Below, one piece after another: positions 19,215 through 28,611 of a stretch of DNA of 38,561 bases. Position 1 is the first letter of the stretch, and each line of letters starts with the position of its first letter. The DNA lies in assembly GCA_027486835.1 (NCBI GenBank), contig JAIXOJ010000183.1, forward strand, positions 1 through 38,561, written 5' to 3'. The position numbers and the translations under genes were made by a program. The DNA is from Chitinophagaceae bacterium (lineage in GTDB: Bacteria > Bacteroidota > Bacteroidia > Chitinophagales > Chitinophagaceae). The notes under the pieces were generated by a model. The model was not told the DNA's origin and made no database searches. It saw only the letters and a program-made list of their open reading frames with translations.

Positions 19215-20474
19215 ATGAAAAAAAGTATTGTTTTAATAATTACCACTGTTCTCCTAATACAGATAAATAAAGGCACAGCCCAAAATAATGCATCCCCGTA
19301 CTCCGTTATTGGCATTGGTGACATTGAGAAAAGCAGCTTTGATAGAACCTCTGGTATGGGTCATGCGGGTATGGCTTTGTTTTCTAATCGTTTTTTGTAT
19401 AACAGCAACCCTGCTTCTTATAGTGCACTTGACGACAAATTTTTCAATATCGAAGTGGCTAGCCGATTCAAAACCATCAATTATTCTGGTAGCCCTATTT
19501 CTAGTGTTTCTTCCCAATCATCTGACCTACAGTTTAAGAAACTGATTATTGCGATGAAAATTAAACCCAAGTGGGGAGCAGCCATAGGTTTATTACCATT
19601 TAGCACAGCGAATTATTCATTTTATTCCACCAAAACATTACTAGGCTCCTTATACACATTGCCTGTATATTATCAAGGTACTGGAAGCGTAAACCAGTTT
19701 TTCTTTTCTAACAGCTATAAGGTCAATAAGCACTTCTCGGTAGGATTACAGGCTTCCTATTTATTTGGACAACTCAATCAAAACGAAACCATTAATGTGA
19801 GCGTGAGCGATAGTGTGTTAAATACCAGTAGAAAAATTTCCATTGGAACACCTATGATAAAACCTGGATTCCAATACAATACAATGCTTAGTAAAAAAGT
19901 AAAATTGTTTGTAGGCGGTACTGCTAGTATAAAGACTCAGTTGGATAAAAACTATACCTTACAGGTTACTGATGGAAACACCGTATTGCCAGTTTCTGAT
20001 AATAATAACCGTACGGAACAGTTCACCCTGCCCACTAAGTTTGATGGAAGTGTGGCCACTACCATTAAGGATGCGTTTACTTTGGCAGTGGATTATTCTT
20101 TCCAGAACTGGGATAATCTAAACTATTCTAAACTTGGCTATAAATTGGTAAACAGTAACCATTTTGGTGCTGGATTTGAATACTCGCATAAAAAACATTT
20201 TAGAGACGTAAGCTTTGAACGCCATTTTTATCAAGCCGGTTTCTTTTACAACAATGGTTATCTGAAAGTAAATGGGCAGCAGATTAATGATGTGGGTTTT
20301 ACTCTAGGTGCAGGACTCAATTCGGTAAGAAACAATCTTGGCCTGCAATTAAACCTAGAAGTGGGGAGGAGGGGAACAACTAATGTTGGGTTGATTGAGG
20401 AGAATTATTATCAAGCGACACTCATTATCAGCTATCGTGATTTCTGGTTCGTGAAAGTGAAGCAGTACGATTAA
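19215..20474 (+). CDS. Outer-membrane beta-barrel protein (FadL/PorV-like)
   Basis: The 419-residue protein has a signal peptide (1-22, ending GTAQ). The mature N-terminus, SPYSVIGIGDIE followed by RTSGMGHAGMAL and NPASYSALD, resembles FadL/OmpP1-type and PorV-type barrels. Alternating polar/apolar strands run through the rest, and the final strand ends YRDFWFVKVKQYD. FadL relatives transport hydrophobic compounds, whereas PorV relatives carry secreted proteins; the sequence does not decide between them. It is the partner of the DUF4270 lipoprotein 21 nt upstream. Confidence 0.8.
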   Translation: MKKSIVLIITTVLLIQINKGTAQNNASPYSVIGIGDIEKSSFDRTSGMGHAGMALFSNRFLYNSNPASYSALDDKFFNIEVASRFKTINYSGSPISSVSSQSSDLQFKKLIIAMKIKPKWGAAIGLLPFSTANYSFYSTKTLLGSLYTLPVYYQGTGSVNQFFFSNSYKVNKHFSVGLQASYLFGQLNQNETINVSVSDSVLNTSRKISIGTPMIKPGFQYNTMLSKKVKLFVGGTASIKTQLDKNYTLQVTDGNTVLPVSDNNNRTEQFTLPTKFDGSVATTIKDAFTLAVDYSFQNWDNLNYSKLGYKLVNSNHFGAGFEYSHKKHFRDVSFERHFYQAGFFYNNGYLKVNGQQINDVGFTLGAGLNSVRNNLGLQLNLEVGRRGTTNVGLIEENYYQATLIISYRDFWFVKVKQYD

Positions 20475-20707
20475 GTATTGGCAATTAATTTGATGGAAGG
20501 TAGTATATCTTTAGCCACCAATTATCCGATTAATTAAACTTCAACTGCTGGCTTTTCAACTCAAAATAAATTTAGGCTTACAATCTTTTCATACTAAATC
20601 TCTTTTACATTTTGTACTGATTTCTACATTATTATCATTTGTTTTTAAGGAGTTTGTTATGTTGAATCGCCCTCCTTTTTAAATTCACCATTAGTAAATT
20701 AGAAATT

Positions 20708-22264
20708 ATGCCACTTGCCAAAATTATTTGGGTTGATGATGAAATGGAAAGTCTTCAGTCGCAAAAAATGTTTTTAGAAAATAAAGGATACGCAGTAACC
20801 ACGTTTTCTAATGGATTTGACGCATTGGAATATTTGAAAGACAATATTGTAGATGTTGTTTTGATTGACGAGACCATGCCAGGCATCACAGGCTTGCAAA
20901 CCCTAGTTAAAATAAAAGAAATTAATAGAGCAATTCCTGTTGTGCTCATCACAAAAAATGAAACAGAAAACTTAATGGACGATGCTATCGGAAGTCAAAT
21001 TGCCGATTACCTCATTAAGCCAGTAAATCCCAATCAGGTACTCTTGAGCCTGAAAAAAATCATAGACAATAAAAGACTGGTTTCAGAAAAAACCACCACT
21101 ACCTACCAGCAGCAGTTTAGAAACCTCTTTACTGCACTCAATAGTAATCCTGATTACCAAGACTGGATGGAAATTTATAAAAAACTAGTGTTTTGGGAGC
21201 TGGAAATGGAAAAAACAGACAGCCCTGAAATGCAGGAAATATTGGCTTCCCAAAAAGAAGAAGCCAATACGGAGTTTTTTAAATTCATCAGCCGCAATTA
21301 TGCCAAATGGGTACACCCCAAATCTGCGGATTTGCCAGTGATGAGCCACACTCTCTTACAAAAGAAAATTATTCCACAGCTTGAAAAGGGGACACCCTTG
21401 TTTTTCTTATTAATAGATAATTTACGGTTAGATCAATGGAGAACTATCCAACCAATTTTTGCAGATAGCTTTAGGATTATTGAAGAAGATACATTCTTTT
21501 CCATCTTACCCACAGCTACTCAATACAGTAGAAATGCCATTTTTAGTGGCTTGCTACCCATAGATATTGAAAAGAAATTTCCCATTCAATGGAAAAATGA
21601 TGATGAGGAAGGGGGAAAAAATTTGTACGAGTACGATTTTTTCAAAGAGTTTTTGAAAAAGCAACGGTTAGAGCATCTGAAAGTAAGTTATACTAAAGTT
21701 GCCAACCATCAGGATGGACTCAACTTGGTGAATAATGTACACAACATGTTGTCGAACGACTTGAATATAATCGTGTACAATTTTGTGGACATGCTTAGCC
21801 ACGCAAGAACAGAAATGGAAGTATTGAAAGAACTTGCTGGAGATGAAGCCAGCTATCGTAGTGTAACAAAAAGCTGGTTTGAACACAGTGCACTTCACCA
21901 AGCGCTCAAAAAAATTGCAGATAAAAAAGTGAAATTATTGGTTGCTACCGATCATGGCACTGTGCGGGTAAAAAAGCCCAGCAAGGTTATTGGTGATAAA
22001 CAAACTACTACCAACCTTCGGTATAAACATGGTAAAAACCTTAATTACGAACCCAAAGAAGTGTTAGCTTTTAGAGATCCTCGCGAAGCGGCATTGCCAG
22101 TACCCAACATTAACTCCTCCTTTATTTTTGCCAAAGAAGATGGCTTCTTTTGCTACCCTAATAATTACAATCACTTTGTAAATTATTACAAGAATACCTT
22201 TCAACATGGTGGGGTAAGTTTGGAGGAAATGATTATTCCTGTTATTACTATGGTAAGTAAGTAA
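20708..22264 (+). CDS. porX: T9SS response regulator PorX (receiver plus PglZ)
   Basis: PorX controls type IX secretion genes, usually with the histidine kinase PorY, which is not in this window. The N-terminal receiver domain (1-120) has the acidic pair in WVDDE (10-11), phospho-acceptor Asp54 in LIDETMPG and Lys104 in LIKPVN. A helical linker leads to a PglZ domain of the alkaline-phosphatase superfamily (about 200-515). Visible metal-site elements are LIDNLRLDQW and ATDHGTVRV with His. The 518-residue length matches known PorX proteins. There is no DNA-binding domain. It stands as its own unit, with the small gene at 22420 following. Confidence 0.94.
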   Translation: MPLAKIIWVDDEMESLQSQKMFLENKGYAVTTFSNGFDALEYLKDNIVDVVLIDETMPGITGLQTLVKIKEINRAIPVVLITKNETENLMDDAIGSQIADYLIKPVNPNQVLLSLKKIIDNKRLVSEKTTTTYQQQFRNLFTALNSNPDYQDWMEIYKKLVFWELEMEKTDSPEMQEILASQKEEANTEFFKFISRNYAKWVHPKSADLPVMSHTLLQKKIIPQLEKGTPLFFLLIDNLRLDQWRTIQPIFADSFRIIEEDTFFSILPTATQYSRNAIFSGLLPIDIEKKFPIQWKNDDEEGGKNLYEYDFFKEFLKKQRLEHLKVSYTKVANHQDGLNLVNNVHNMLSNDLNIIVYNFVDMLSHARTEMEVLKELAGDEASYRSVTKSWFEHSALHQALKKIADKKVKLLVATDHGTVRVKKPSKVIGDKQTTTNLRYKHGKNLNYEPKEVLAFRDPREAALPVPNINSSFIFAKEDGFFCYPNNYNHFVNYYKNTFQHGGVSLEEMIIPVITMVSK

Positions 22265-22419
22265 TAGGTACTAAGTTGTAGAACTAATGGTCAAGGTATT
22301 TTAACTAAAGTGTTTTGAACTAAGTATATAGATGATTATTTTTTGAATCAATGTAATTTAAGCCACCTATAAGCTCATACCAGCCACTTTGTAACTAACC
22401 CCTTTTTTTAATTGACTTT

Positions 22420-22716
22420 ATGAAGATTACGCAAACTAACTTACAAAAACTAGAAGGCATTTTGACCCAATGTGATTATGTAGTACGCTACGAAAGAGGC
22501 AATTTTCAAAGCGGTTGGTGTGTGTTAGAAGCCAAGAAAGTGGTCGTACTCAATAAATTTTTAAGTATGGAGGGGCGCATCAACACGCTCATAGAATTGA
22601 TTCCGCAGATAACCATCAATATTGACAAAATGACTCACGAAAGTCAAAAGTTATACTTAGAATTGGTTCAAAATCAAGCTACCTTACCTTATGCGGCACA
22701 GCAAGCGCAGCAGTAA
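22420..22716 (+). CDS. Conserved-looking 98-residue protein, unknown function
   Basis: The frame starts MKITQTNLQKLEGILTQ and contains YEVRY-like strands (CDYVVRYERGNFQSGWCVLE, KKVVVLNKFLSMEGRI). A helical tail follows, ending in Gln-rich sequence (AAQQAQQ). It has no signal peptide, and the two Cys (about 19 and 34) are not in a motif. It lies between porX and the 27 bp hairpin at 22774-22828, so it is a separate short unit or the end of the porX transcript. I do not recognise the family. Confidence 0.7.
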   Translation: MKITQTNLQKLEGILTQCDYVVRYERGNFQSGWCVLEAKKVVVLNKFLSMEGRINTLIELIPQITINIDKMTHESQKLYLELVQNQATLPYAAQQAQQ

Positions 22717-22773
22717 ATCTGCATTCGGTTTTGATTTATACGCTTAATGGTATTAAACTATGCAAGTAGTGTC

Positions 22774-22828
22774 AAACGCTGTTCAACTTCCCGAAAGTTT
22801 AAAACTTTCGGGAAGTTGAACAGCGTTT
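22774..22828. terminator. 27 bp perfect inverted repeat between converging genes
   Basis: Arms 22774-22800 and 22802-22828 are exact reverse complements around one base, with ends AAACGC and GCGTTT and the inner palindrome CCCGAAAGTTT/AAACTTTCGGG. It lies 57 nt after the 98-residue gene and 25 nt beyond the murF stop, where a bidirectional terminator is expected. The short T tract is weak, so it may equally be a dispersed palindromic element that also terminates. Confidence 0.75.
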
Positions 22829-22853
22829 ATTGCAGATTGAGTGTAAACACCAG

Positions 22854-24152
22854 CTACTGAATTATTTTTTCCATCTGCATGCTTCTGGAGCCCTTTACCA
22901 GCAAAAGGGTATTACTAAAATTTTGAGCTACATACCATTCTTTGGCTTCGATGGAGTTATTGAAGTAAAGAAACGGGTGGGATACATTACCAAAATCGCC
23001 CCCTACTAGTACCACTTGTTTCCACTGGTGTTTTGCTATTAAAAGTATGATGGCTTCGTGCTCTAGTAAGCTATCTTCCCCTAACTCCATCATACCGCCA
23101 AGTAATAATATTTTGTTTTTTGTCGAATCAAGCTGTGCAAAGTTTTCTATAGCAGCTTTCATGCTGGTGGGGTTAGCATTATAAGCGTCTAAAATAATTT
23201 GGTTGCTGCCTATTTGCAATAACTGCGATCGACTGTTGGAGGGTGAATACTGCTCAATGGCGTGTTTAATCAATGGATCAGGCACCTTAAAATGTCTTCC
23301 GATAGCTACCGCACTTAATACATTGGGTAAGTTATAATCGCCCACAAGCTGGGTGCGTATGGAAGCAAGAATGGGTTTATGCGCAATGCTAATTTCCAGA
23401 AATGGACTGTTGGAAATAATTTCGCCCCTCAAGTCTCCCTCTGTTGTACCATATTTTATCAGGTTATTAATACCCTTACTCATGGTTTGTAGATAGTCGT
23501 AATCCCAATTAACGAAAGCAGTACCTCCATTTTCCCTTATAAAATCATACAACTCCCCTTTGCCTTTTTTCACCCCTTCTACACCGCCAAAACCTTCCAA
23601 ATGGGCTTTACCACAATTGGTAATGAGCCCATAGTTTGGCAATGTATAGCTACAATAGCCCGCTATTTCTTTTTGATGGTTGGCTCCCATTTCCACAACA
23701 GCTATTTGAGCATCGGCCTTTATTTTCAAAAGGGTAAGCGGCACGCCGATGTGGTTGTTCAAATTTCCTTCTGTGGTATAGGTAGTGTAAATGGTGGCCA
23801 ATACCGCACTTACCAATTCTTTTGTGGTGGTTTTACCGTTGCTACCAGTAATGGCTATAATAGGGATGTTCAGTTGTTGCCGATGGTGTTTGGCCAAGGC
23901 TTGCAGCCAAGCGAGTGTGTCTGGCACCACCACCACTTTATCGCTTAATGTAGCCAAAGCAGGGTCATCCACTACTGCATAAGATGCACCAAGTTCTAAA
24001 GCCTTCATAGCATATGCATTACCATTGAAATTTGGCCCCTTCAATGCCCAATAGATGGCTCCAGGTTGTAGTTTTCTAGTATCTGTTTGAATCGTAAAGA
24101 CAGATAAATATAGTTGATACAATCGCTGCAATAGGGCTTCGTTCTGTTCCAT
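22854..24152 (-). CDS. murF: UDP-MurNAc-tripeptide--D-Ala-D-Ala ligase
   Basis: MurF adds D-Ala-D-Ala to the UDP-MurNAc-tripeptide, the last cytoplasmic step in building the peptidoglycan precursor. At 432 residues it is normal for the family. The N-terminal Mur domain has FTIQTDTRKLQPGAIYWALKG. The ATP-binding domain has ITGSNGKTTTKELV with the P-loop and EMGANHQKEI, and the C-terminal domain has LDAYNANPTSM. It is not beside other mur genes. The leader consists of five heptads that abut the ATG (24153-24187). Confidence 0.96.
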   Translation of the reverse strand: MEQNEALLQRLYQLYLSVFTIQTDTRKLQPGAIYWALKGPNFNGNAYAMKALELGASYAVVDDPALATLSDKVVVVPDTLAWLQALAKHHRQQLNIPIIAITGSNGKTTTKELVSAVLATIYTTYTTEGNLNNHIGVPLTLLKIKADAQIAVVEMGANHQKEIAGYCSYTLPNYGLITNCGKAHLEGFGGVEGVKKGKGELYDFIRENGGTAFVNWDYDYLQTMSKGINNLIKYGTTEGDLRGEIISNSPFLEISIAHKPILASIRTQLVGDYNLPNVLSAVAIGRHFKVPDPLIKHAIEQYSPSNSRSQLLQIGSNQIILDAYNANPTSMKAAIENFAQLDSTKNKILLLGGMMELGEDSLLEHEAIILLIAKHQWKQVVLVGGDFGNVSHPFLYFNNSIEAKEWYVAQNFSNTLLLVKGSRSMQMEKIIQ

Positions 24153-24187
24153 TTAGGTTCTAGGTTGTAAGTTTTAGGTTCTAGGTT
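24153..24187 (-). repeat. Five heptads abutting the murF start codon
   Basis: On the coding strand the 35 nt before the ATG read AACCTAG, AACCTAA, AACTTAC, AACCTAG, AACCTAA in exact 7 nt phase, with no gap to the start. Further out, ACTTACAG looks like one more decayed unit. It has the same type, strand and position as the runs before leuD and the PorE-like gene. Confidence 0.85.
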
Positions 24188-24375
24188 CTGTAAGTAATAT
24201 GATTGTGGTTGTTAAGTAATTGGTCTTCTCCGTCTTTTTCGGTGGGGGTCAATATTATTTCTTTAGCTACTTGATATGATTGAATGAAACTGTAAATCAA
24301 CGACGAGCCATCTCATTTGTCGTTTTTATTTAAATAGGGGTGGTTTTAACCCAACAAATAAACTAAGCCCACTTT

Positions 24376-25890
24376 CTATATAATATTCAACATCTTTTCT
24401 GTCGCTTTTATAGCTGCCACTGTTTGGTCGCTATCTAAACCACGGGTTTTAAACTCTTTGTCTTTGTGCAACCAAGTGATGATGGTTTCGCACAAGGCAT
24501 CTGATTTTCCTCCTGGAGGAATCCGCACGGTATAATCTGTAAGCAGTGGTAGTTCTATTTCTTTCTGCGTATAAATTTTCTTTAGTGCATTTACAAAAGC
24601 ATCATACTGCCCATCGCCTTGTGCATGTTCTTCGTACACATGTCCATCAATTTGAAGTTTAATGGTAGCAGATGGCCGTAAATCTTTGGCATGGCTTAGC
24701 ACATAATTTACAATTTGCACATTTTCAACAATGGTATTGCTGTCCAGCACATCAGAAATGATATAGGGCAAATCGGCTTGGGTTACCATTTCTTTACGGT
24801 CGCCAAGTTCAATAATACGCTGTGTTACTCTTTTTAAATCATCATCACTCAGCAAAATACCTAGTTGCTGCAAATTATTTTCTATGTTGGCCTTACCACT
24901 TGTTTTGCCCAATGCATAGCTCCTCTGTCTGCCAAAACGTTCTGGCATCAAGTTGTTATGATAGAGATTGTTTTTCTTATCGCCATCTGCATGTATGCCT
25001 GCTGTTTGGGTAAACACATTTTCTCCTACCACCGGTTTATTGGCAGGAATGCGGAAGCCCGAAAATGTTTCTACCAGCTTACTAACGGTGTAGAGCGATT
25101 TTTCCTGCACCGATGTTTCCACAGACTCGACATAGTCGTTAATCACCGCAATTGCACTCGCCAATGGTGCATTGCCAGCCCTTTCGCCCATTCCATTAAT
25201 GGTTAAATGAAGGCCATGAATGCCCGCTTCCACTGCTGCCAAGATATTGGCAGTACCCAAATCATAATCGTTATGGGCGTGAAAATCGAAATGGGCTGTA
25301 GGGTATCGAGCCACGAGTTCGGATATAAAAGTGGTTACTTCTGATGGAGTGAGTATGCCCAATGTGTCGGGTAATAAAATTCTTTTTATGGGCAAATGCT
25401 GCAAAAAATCTAAGTATTGCAGCACATATTCCTTTGAATTGCGCATGCCGTTACTCCAATCCTCCAAGTAAATATTGCAAATAATCCCCTTAGCGTTTGC
25501 TAGTTCTATCACTTGTTTAACTTCCGCAAAATGCATTTCGGGAGTCTTCTTTAGTTGATGGGTCAAGTGGTTCAAAGAGCCTTTCGTTAGCAGATTCATC
25601 ACTTTTGCCCCCGCATCAACCATCCAATTGACGGAGGTTTCACCGTCAACAAACGTTAATACTTCTACTCTATCGAGCAGGTTGTTATTTGACGCCCAAG
25701 TGGTAATTTTTTTTACTGCTTCAAATTCTCCTGCCGATACTCGGGCAGAGGCTATCTCTATTCTGTCAACCCGCACTTCGGTAAGTAACAGTTGTGCTAT
25801 GGTTAGCTTTTCAGATGCAGAAAAAGATACCCCGCTGGTTTGTTCGCCATCCCTAAGGGTGGTATCCATGATTTCTAAGTAACGCGACAC
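24376..25890 (-). CDS. cimA: (R)-citramalate synthase, Leptospira type
   Basis: The enzyme condenses pyruvate with acetyl-CoA to citramalate, opening the threonine-independent route to isoleucine. The TIM-barrel start YLEIMDTTLRDGEQ carries catalytic Arg-Asp. The sequence follows L. interrogans CimA closely: IEIASARVS, RVEVLTFVDG, NLLTKGS, NIYLEDWSNG, and GIHADGDKK with an Asn-Leu-Tyr triad just after it. The residues matching its pyruvate pocket (Leu81, Leu104, Tyr144 in Leptospira) are Leu78, Leu101 and Tyr141 here. A C-terminal regulatory domain (about 380-504) ends DQTVAAIKATEKML. I use the GTG at 25890, which gives MSRYLEIMD; a TTG at 25941 is the only longer option. It is often annotated 2-isopropylmalate synthase. 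leuD and leuC lie just upstream. Confidence 0.85.
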   Translation of the reverse strand: MSRYLEIMDTTLRDGEQTSGVSFSASEKLTIAQLLLTEVRVDRIEIASARVSAGEFEAVKKITTWASNNNLLDRVEVLTFVDGETSVNWMVDAGAKVMNLLTKGSLNHLTHQLKKTPEMHFAEVKQVIELANAKGIICNIYLEDWSNGMRNSKEYVLQYLDFLQHLPIKRILLPDTLGILTPSEVTTFISELVARYPTAHFDFHAHNDYDLGTANILAAVEAGIHGLHLTINGMGERAGNAPLASAIAVINDYVESVETSVQEKSLYTVSKLVETFSGFRIPANKPVVGENVFTQTAGIHADGDKKNNLYHNNLMPERFGRQRSYALGKTSGKANIENNLQQLGILLSDDDLKRVTQRIIELGDRKEMVTQADLPYIISDVLDSNTIVENVQIVNYVLSHAKDLRPSATIKLQIDGHVYEEHAQGDGQYDAFVNALKKIYTQKEIELPLLTDYTVRIPPGGKSDALCETIITWLHKDKEFKTRGLDSDQTVAAIKATEKMLNII

Positions 25891-26046
25891 GCTATTGATT
25901 TGAATGGGAATGATTAAAAAATTGGAGTAATTGTGTGTCAACTGGCAAATCGTTCTTCACCGCTATCCTATTGTACCACACGAAAAAACTACTTCCAAAG
26001 GAGGTTCTGGGAGTTATAAGATATTTCACAGAGAACCACGGAGGAA

Positions 26047-26100
26047 GCACGGAGTTTCACAGAGGTAAGAAGCTCTGGGGTTTTCTGTGAAACGCCGTGC
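26047..26100. repeat. Imperfect 17 bp inverted repeat of the CACGGAG/TTTCACAGAG type
   Basis: GCACGGAGTTTCACAGA (26047-26063) pairs with TCTGTGAAACGCCGTGC (26084-26100), one mismatch. The adjoining CACAGAGAACCACGGAGG (from about 26028) belongs to the same dispersed sequence type, which occurs between genes in many bacteria. It lies between leuD and cimA and could affect their shared transcript. Confidence 0.6.
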
Positions 26101-26141
26101 AATTACTCATTGTACTAACGGACTAAAAAAGCGATAAGCTA

Positions 26142-26732
26142 TTATTTGTTCTCAGCAAAAGCCAAAATTTCAGTTTTCATGGCTTGCAAATAATCAATAT
26201 CGTCAAAGCCATTCAAGAGATTGTGTTTCTTGTAGCCATTGATGTCAAATGATTCAGAAGCACCTGTAGCCACAATACTAATGGTTTGTTGTTCCAAATC
26301 TACCTCCAGTTCTGTGGCTGGGTCTGCTTCAATGGCAACAAATATTTGGTCAAGAAATGCCTCACTCACTGTTACAGGAAGTATCCCGATATTAATGGAA
26401 TTGTTTTTAAAAATGTCTGCGAAAAAGCTGGAAACTACACAACGAAATCCGTAGTCATAAATGGCCCAAGCTGCATGTTCGCGACTGCTACCGCTGCCAA
26501 AATTTCTTCCACCTACCAAAATTTTTCCTGTGTAGATGGGGTTGTTCAAGACAAAATCTGTTTTTATGGTTCCGTCCGAATTGTAGCGCCAGTCTCTAAA
26601 CAAGTTGTCGCCAAAACCTTCGCGCTTGGTAGCTTTCAGAAAGCGGGCTGGAATAATTTGGTCAGTATCAACATTTTCTATCGGTAAGGGTACAGCCGAA
26701 CTTTTTAAAATCGTGAATTTATCGTAAGCCAT
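26142..26732 (-). CDS. leuD: 3-isopropylmalate dehydratase small subunit
   Basis: LeuD is the swivel-domain subunit that with LeuC isomerises 2-isopropylmalate to 3-isopropylmalate, and also citramalate in the CimA route. The 196-residue length is standard. Family marks are [14 protein letters not shown] near the N-terminus and [18 protein letters not shown] near 93-110. It lies 282 nt after leuC and about 250 nt before cimA, in the same direction. Its leader contains six heptads. Confidence 0.96.
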   Translation of the reverse strand: MAYDKFTILKSSAVPLPIENVDTDQIIPARFLKATKREGFGDNLFRDWRYNSDGTIKTDFVLNNPIYTGKILVGGRNFGSGSSREHAAWAIYDYGFRCVVSSFFADIFKNNSINIGILPVTVSEAFLDQIFVAIEADPATELEVDLEQQTISIVATGASESFDINGYKKHNLLNGFDDIDYLQAMKTEILAFAENK

Positions 26733-26743
26733 GATAAAGTATT

Positions 26744-26785
26744 TGTAGGTATTAAGTAATAAGTATTAGGTAATAAGTTATAGGT
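26744..26785 (-). repeat. Six heptads in the leuD leader
   Basis: On the coding strand ACCTATA, ACTTATT, ACCTAAT, ACTTATT, ACTTAAT and ACCTACA follow in exact 7 nt phase, ending 11 nt before the ATG. Every unit fits ACYTANN. Confidence 0.85.
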
Positions 26786-27014
26786 TATTATCTACTTTTT
26801 GGCTGGGCGCAAATGATCCATTTAACTAACAATAACCATGGGATGAACTCGTAGAGGCGGCCCGTGTCCGCACATTTAAATCCCCTCATACCCCATTTAT
26901 GATTCGCATTAAGACAAAGCGGCATTAACAACTTGGTATTTGGTAAGTGTTAAATAAATAGTCAAAATCATCAAGAAAAGAAAATAATAACACTTAGGAA
27001 TGCACCAGAATAAG

Positions 27015-28412
27015 TTAAGACAATAGCGTTCTAGGATCGGTTACATATCCCGTTACAGCCGCAGCAGCCGCAACCAATGGGCTAGCCAACAAGGTTCTAC
27101 TTCCAGGACCTTGGCGACCCTCAAAGTTTCTATTGCTGGTACTTACGGCATATTTCCCAGCGGGAATTTTGTCGTCGTTCATGGCCAAACATGCCGAGCA
27201 ACCTGGTTGGCGCAGGGCGAAGCCAGCCTCTGTTAAAATATCCAATATTCCTTCTTCTTGAATCTGTTGTTCCACTAAGTGAGAACCCGGAACAATCCAA
27301 GCAATCACATGCTCAGCCTTTTTTCTGCCTTTTACTATGGTAGCAAATGCCCTAAAATCTTCAATCCTTCCGTTGGTGCAGCTACCCACAAATACATAAT
27401 CTATTTTCTTTCCTATCATGGCTTCTTCTTCGGCAAAGCCCATGTAGGCCAATGATTTTTGGTAAGTAGCAACGCCTCCTTCCAAATCCACCGCTTTGGG
27501 TATAGAGCGGGTGATGCCCATGCCCATGCCAGGATTGGTACCATAAGTAATCATTGGTTCAATATCAGCAGCATTAAAATGATATTCTTTATCAAAGCTG
27601 GCGTCATCATCCGATTTAAGGGTTTTCCAATAGGCCAATGCAGTATCCCAATCTGCCCCTTTCGGTGCTTTTTCCCTTCCTTTAATATAAGCAAATGTGG
27701 TTTCGTCGGGGGCAATCATACCACCTCTTGCGCCCATTTCAATACTCATGTTGCATACGGTCATGCGCCCTTCCATTGTCATGTTTTCAAATACATCGCC
27801 TGCATATTCCACAAAATAACCAGTAGCTCCAGCAGTAGTAAGCTGCGCAATAATGTATAGGGTAACATCTTTTGGGGTAACCGCCTTGTTTAGTGTACCA
27901 GTTACCAATATGCGCATACGCTTAGGTTTTGGTTGCATAATACATTGCGAAGAAAGCACCATCTCCACCTCAGAAGTACCAATGCCAAAAGCAATGGCCC
28001 CAAAAGCACCATGGGTAGAAGTGTGCGAATCGCCACAAACAATCGTCATGCCTGGAAGGGTAATCCCATTTTCTGGCCCTACCACGTGTACAATCCCATT
28101 TTTAGGATCTCCCAAGCCCCAGTGCGAAATGCCGTATTTAGCAGAATTACTTTCCAACGCTTTTAATTGGTTTGCAGACAAGGGATCTTCCACGGGTAAA
28201 TGTTGGTTAATCGTGGGCGTGTTGTGATCTGCCGTTGCAAATGTTTTTTCAGGAAACATTACACCCAATCCCCTGCTTTCCAATCCAAGAAAAGCCACAG
28301 GGCTGGTTACTTCATGAATAAAATGGCGGTCGATAAAAAATACATCGGGGCCGTCTTCAATTTTGCGCACCACATGTGCGTCCCAAACCTTGTCAAATAG
28401 CGTACTTGCCAT
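27015..28412 (-). CDS. leuC: 3-isopropylmalate dehydratase large subunit
   Basis: LeuC is the aconitase-type subunit carrying a [4Fe-4S] cluster. Cluster ligands are the Cys of VGSCTNGR and the two of [24 protein letters not shown] and [16 protein letters not shown] are further signatures. The N-terminus [15 protein letters not shown] is standard and the length, 465 residues, typical. With LeuD it serves leucine synthesis and, given CimA downstream, isoleucine synthesis from citramalate. No leuB or leuA is in this window. The upstream side holds the 42 bp palindromic array, beginning 200 nt away. Confidence 0.97.
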   Translation of the reverse strand: MASTLFDKVWDAHVVRKIEDGPDVFFIDRHFIHEVTSPVAFLGLESRGLGVMFPEKTFATADHNTPTINQHLPVEDPLSANQLKALESNSAKYGISHWGLGDPKNGIVHVVGPENGITLPGMTIVCGDSHTSTHGAFGAIAFGIGTSEVEMVLSSQCIMQPKPKRMRILVTGTLNKAVTPKDVTLYIIAQLTTAGATGYFVEYAGDVFENMTMEGRMTVCNMSIEMGARGGMIAPDETTFAYIKGREKAPKGADWDTALAYWKTLKSDDDASFDKEYHFNAADIEPMITYGTNPGMGMGITRSIPKAVDLEGGVATYQKSLAYMGFAEEEAMIGKKIDYVFVGSCTNGRIEDFRAFATIVKGRKKAEHVIAWIVPGSHLVEQQIQEEGILDILTEAGFALRQPGCSACLAMNDDKIPAGKYAVSTSNRNFEGRQGPGSRTLLASPLVAAAAAVTGYVTDPRTLLS

Positions 28413-28611
28413 GGAACTGTTGTTTAAGTTTTTTTAAAAAATGAGGATGCCAAATATCCACCATACGCATGAAAAACAAGCAAAAGAATTTTCTAAACCC
28501 CTTAATGCTTGTTGCTAAGTCTAGCCAATGAAACGCTAATTGTAAGATACATGCCAATCTATAATTGATTGGGAGGAGATTAATTTTTTACTTTTTTACC
28601 ATTTGACAAAA

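Noticed and set aside
24376-28412. leuC-leuD-cimA-murF as one tight operon
   Set aside because: Gaps are about 220-280 nt each and contain heptad leaders and an inverted repeat, so separate or partly separate transcription is more likely.
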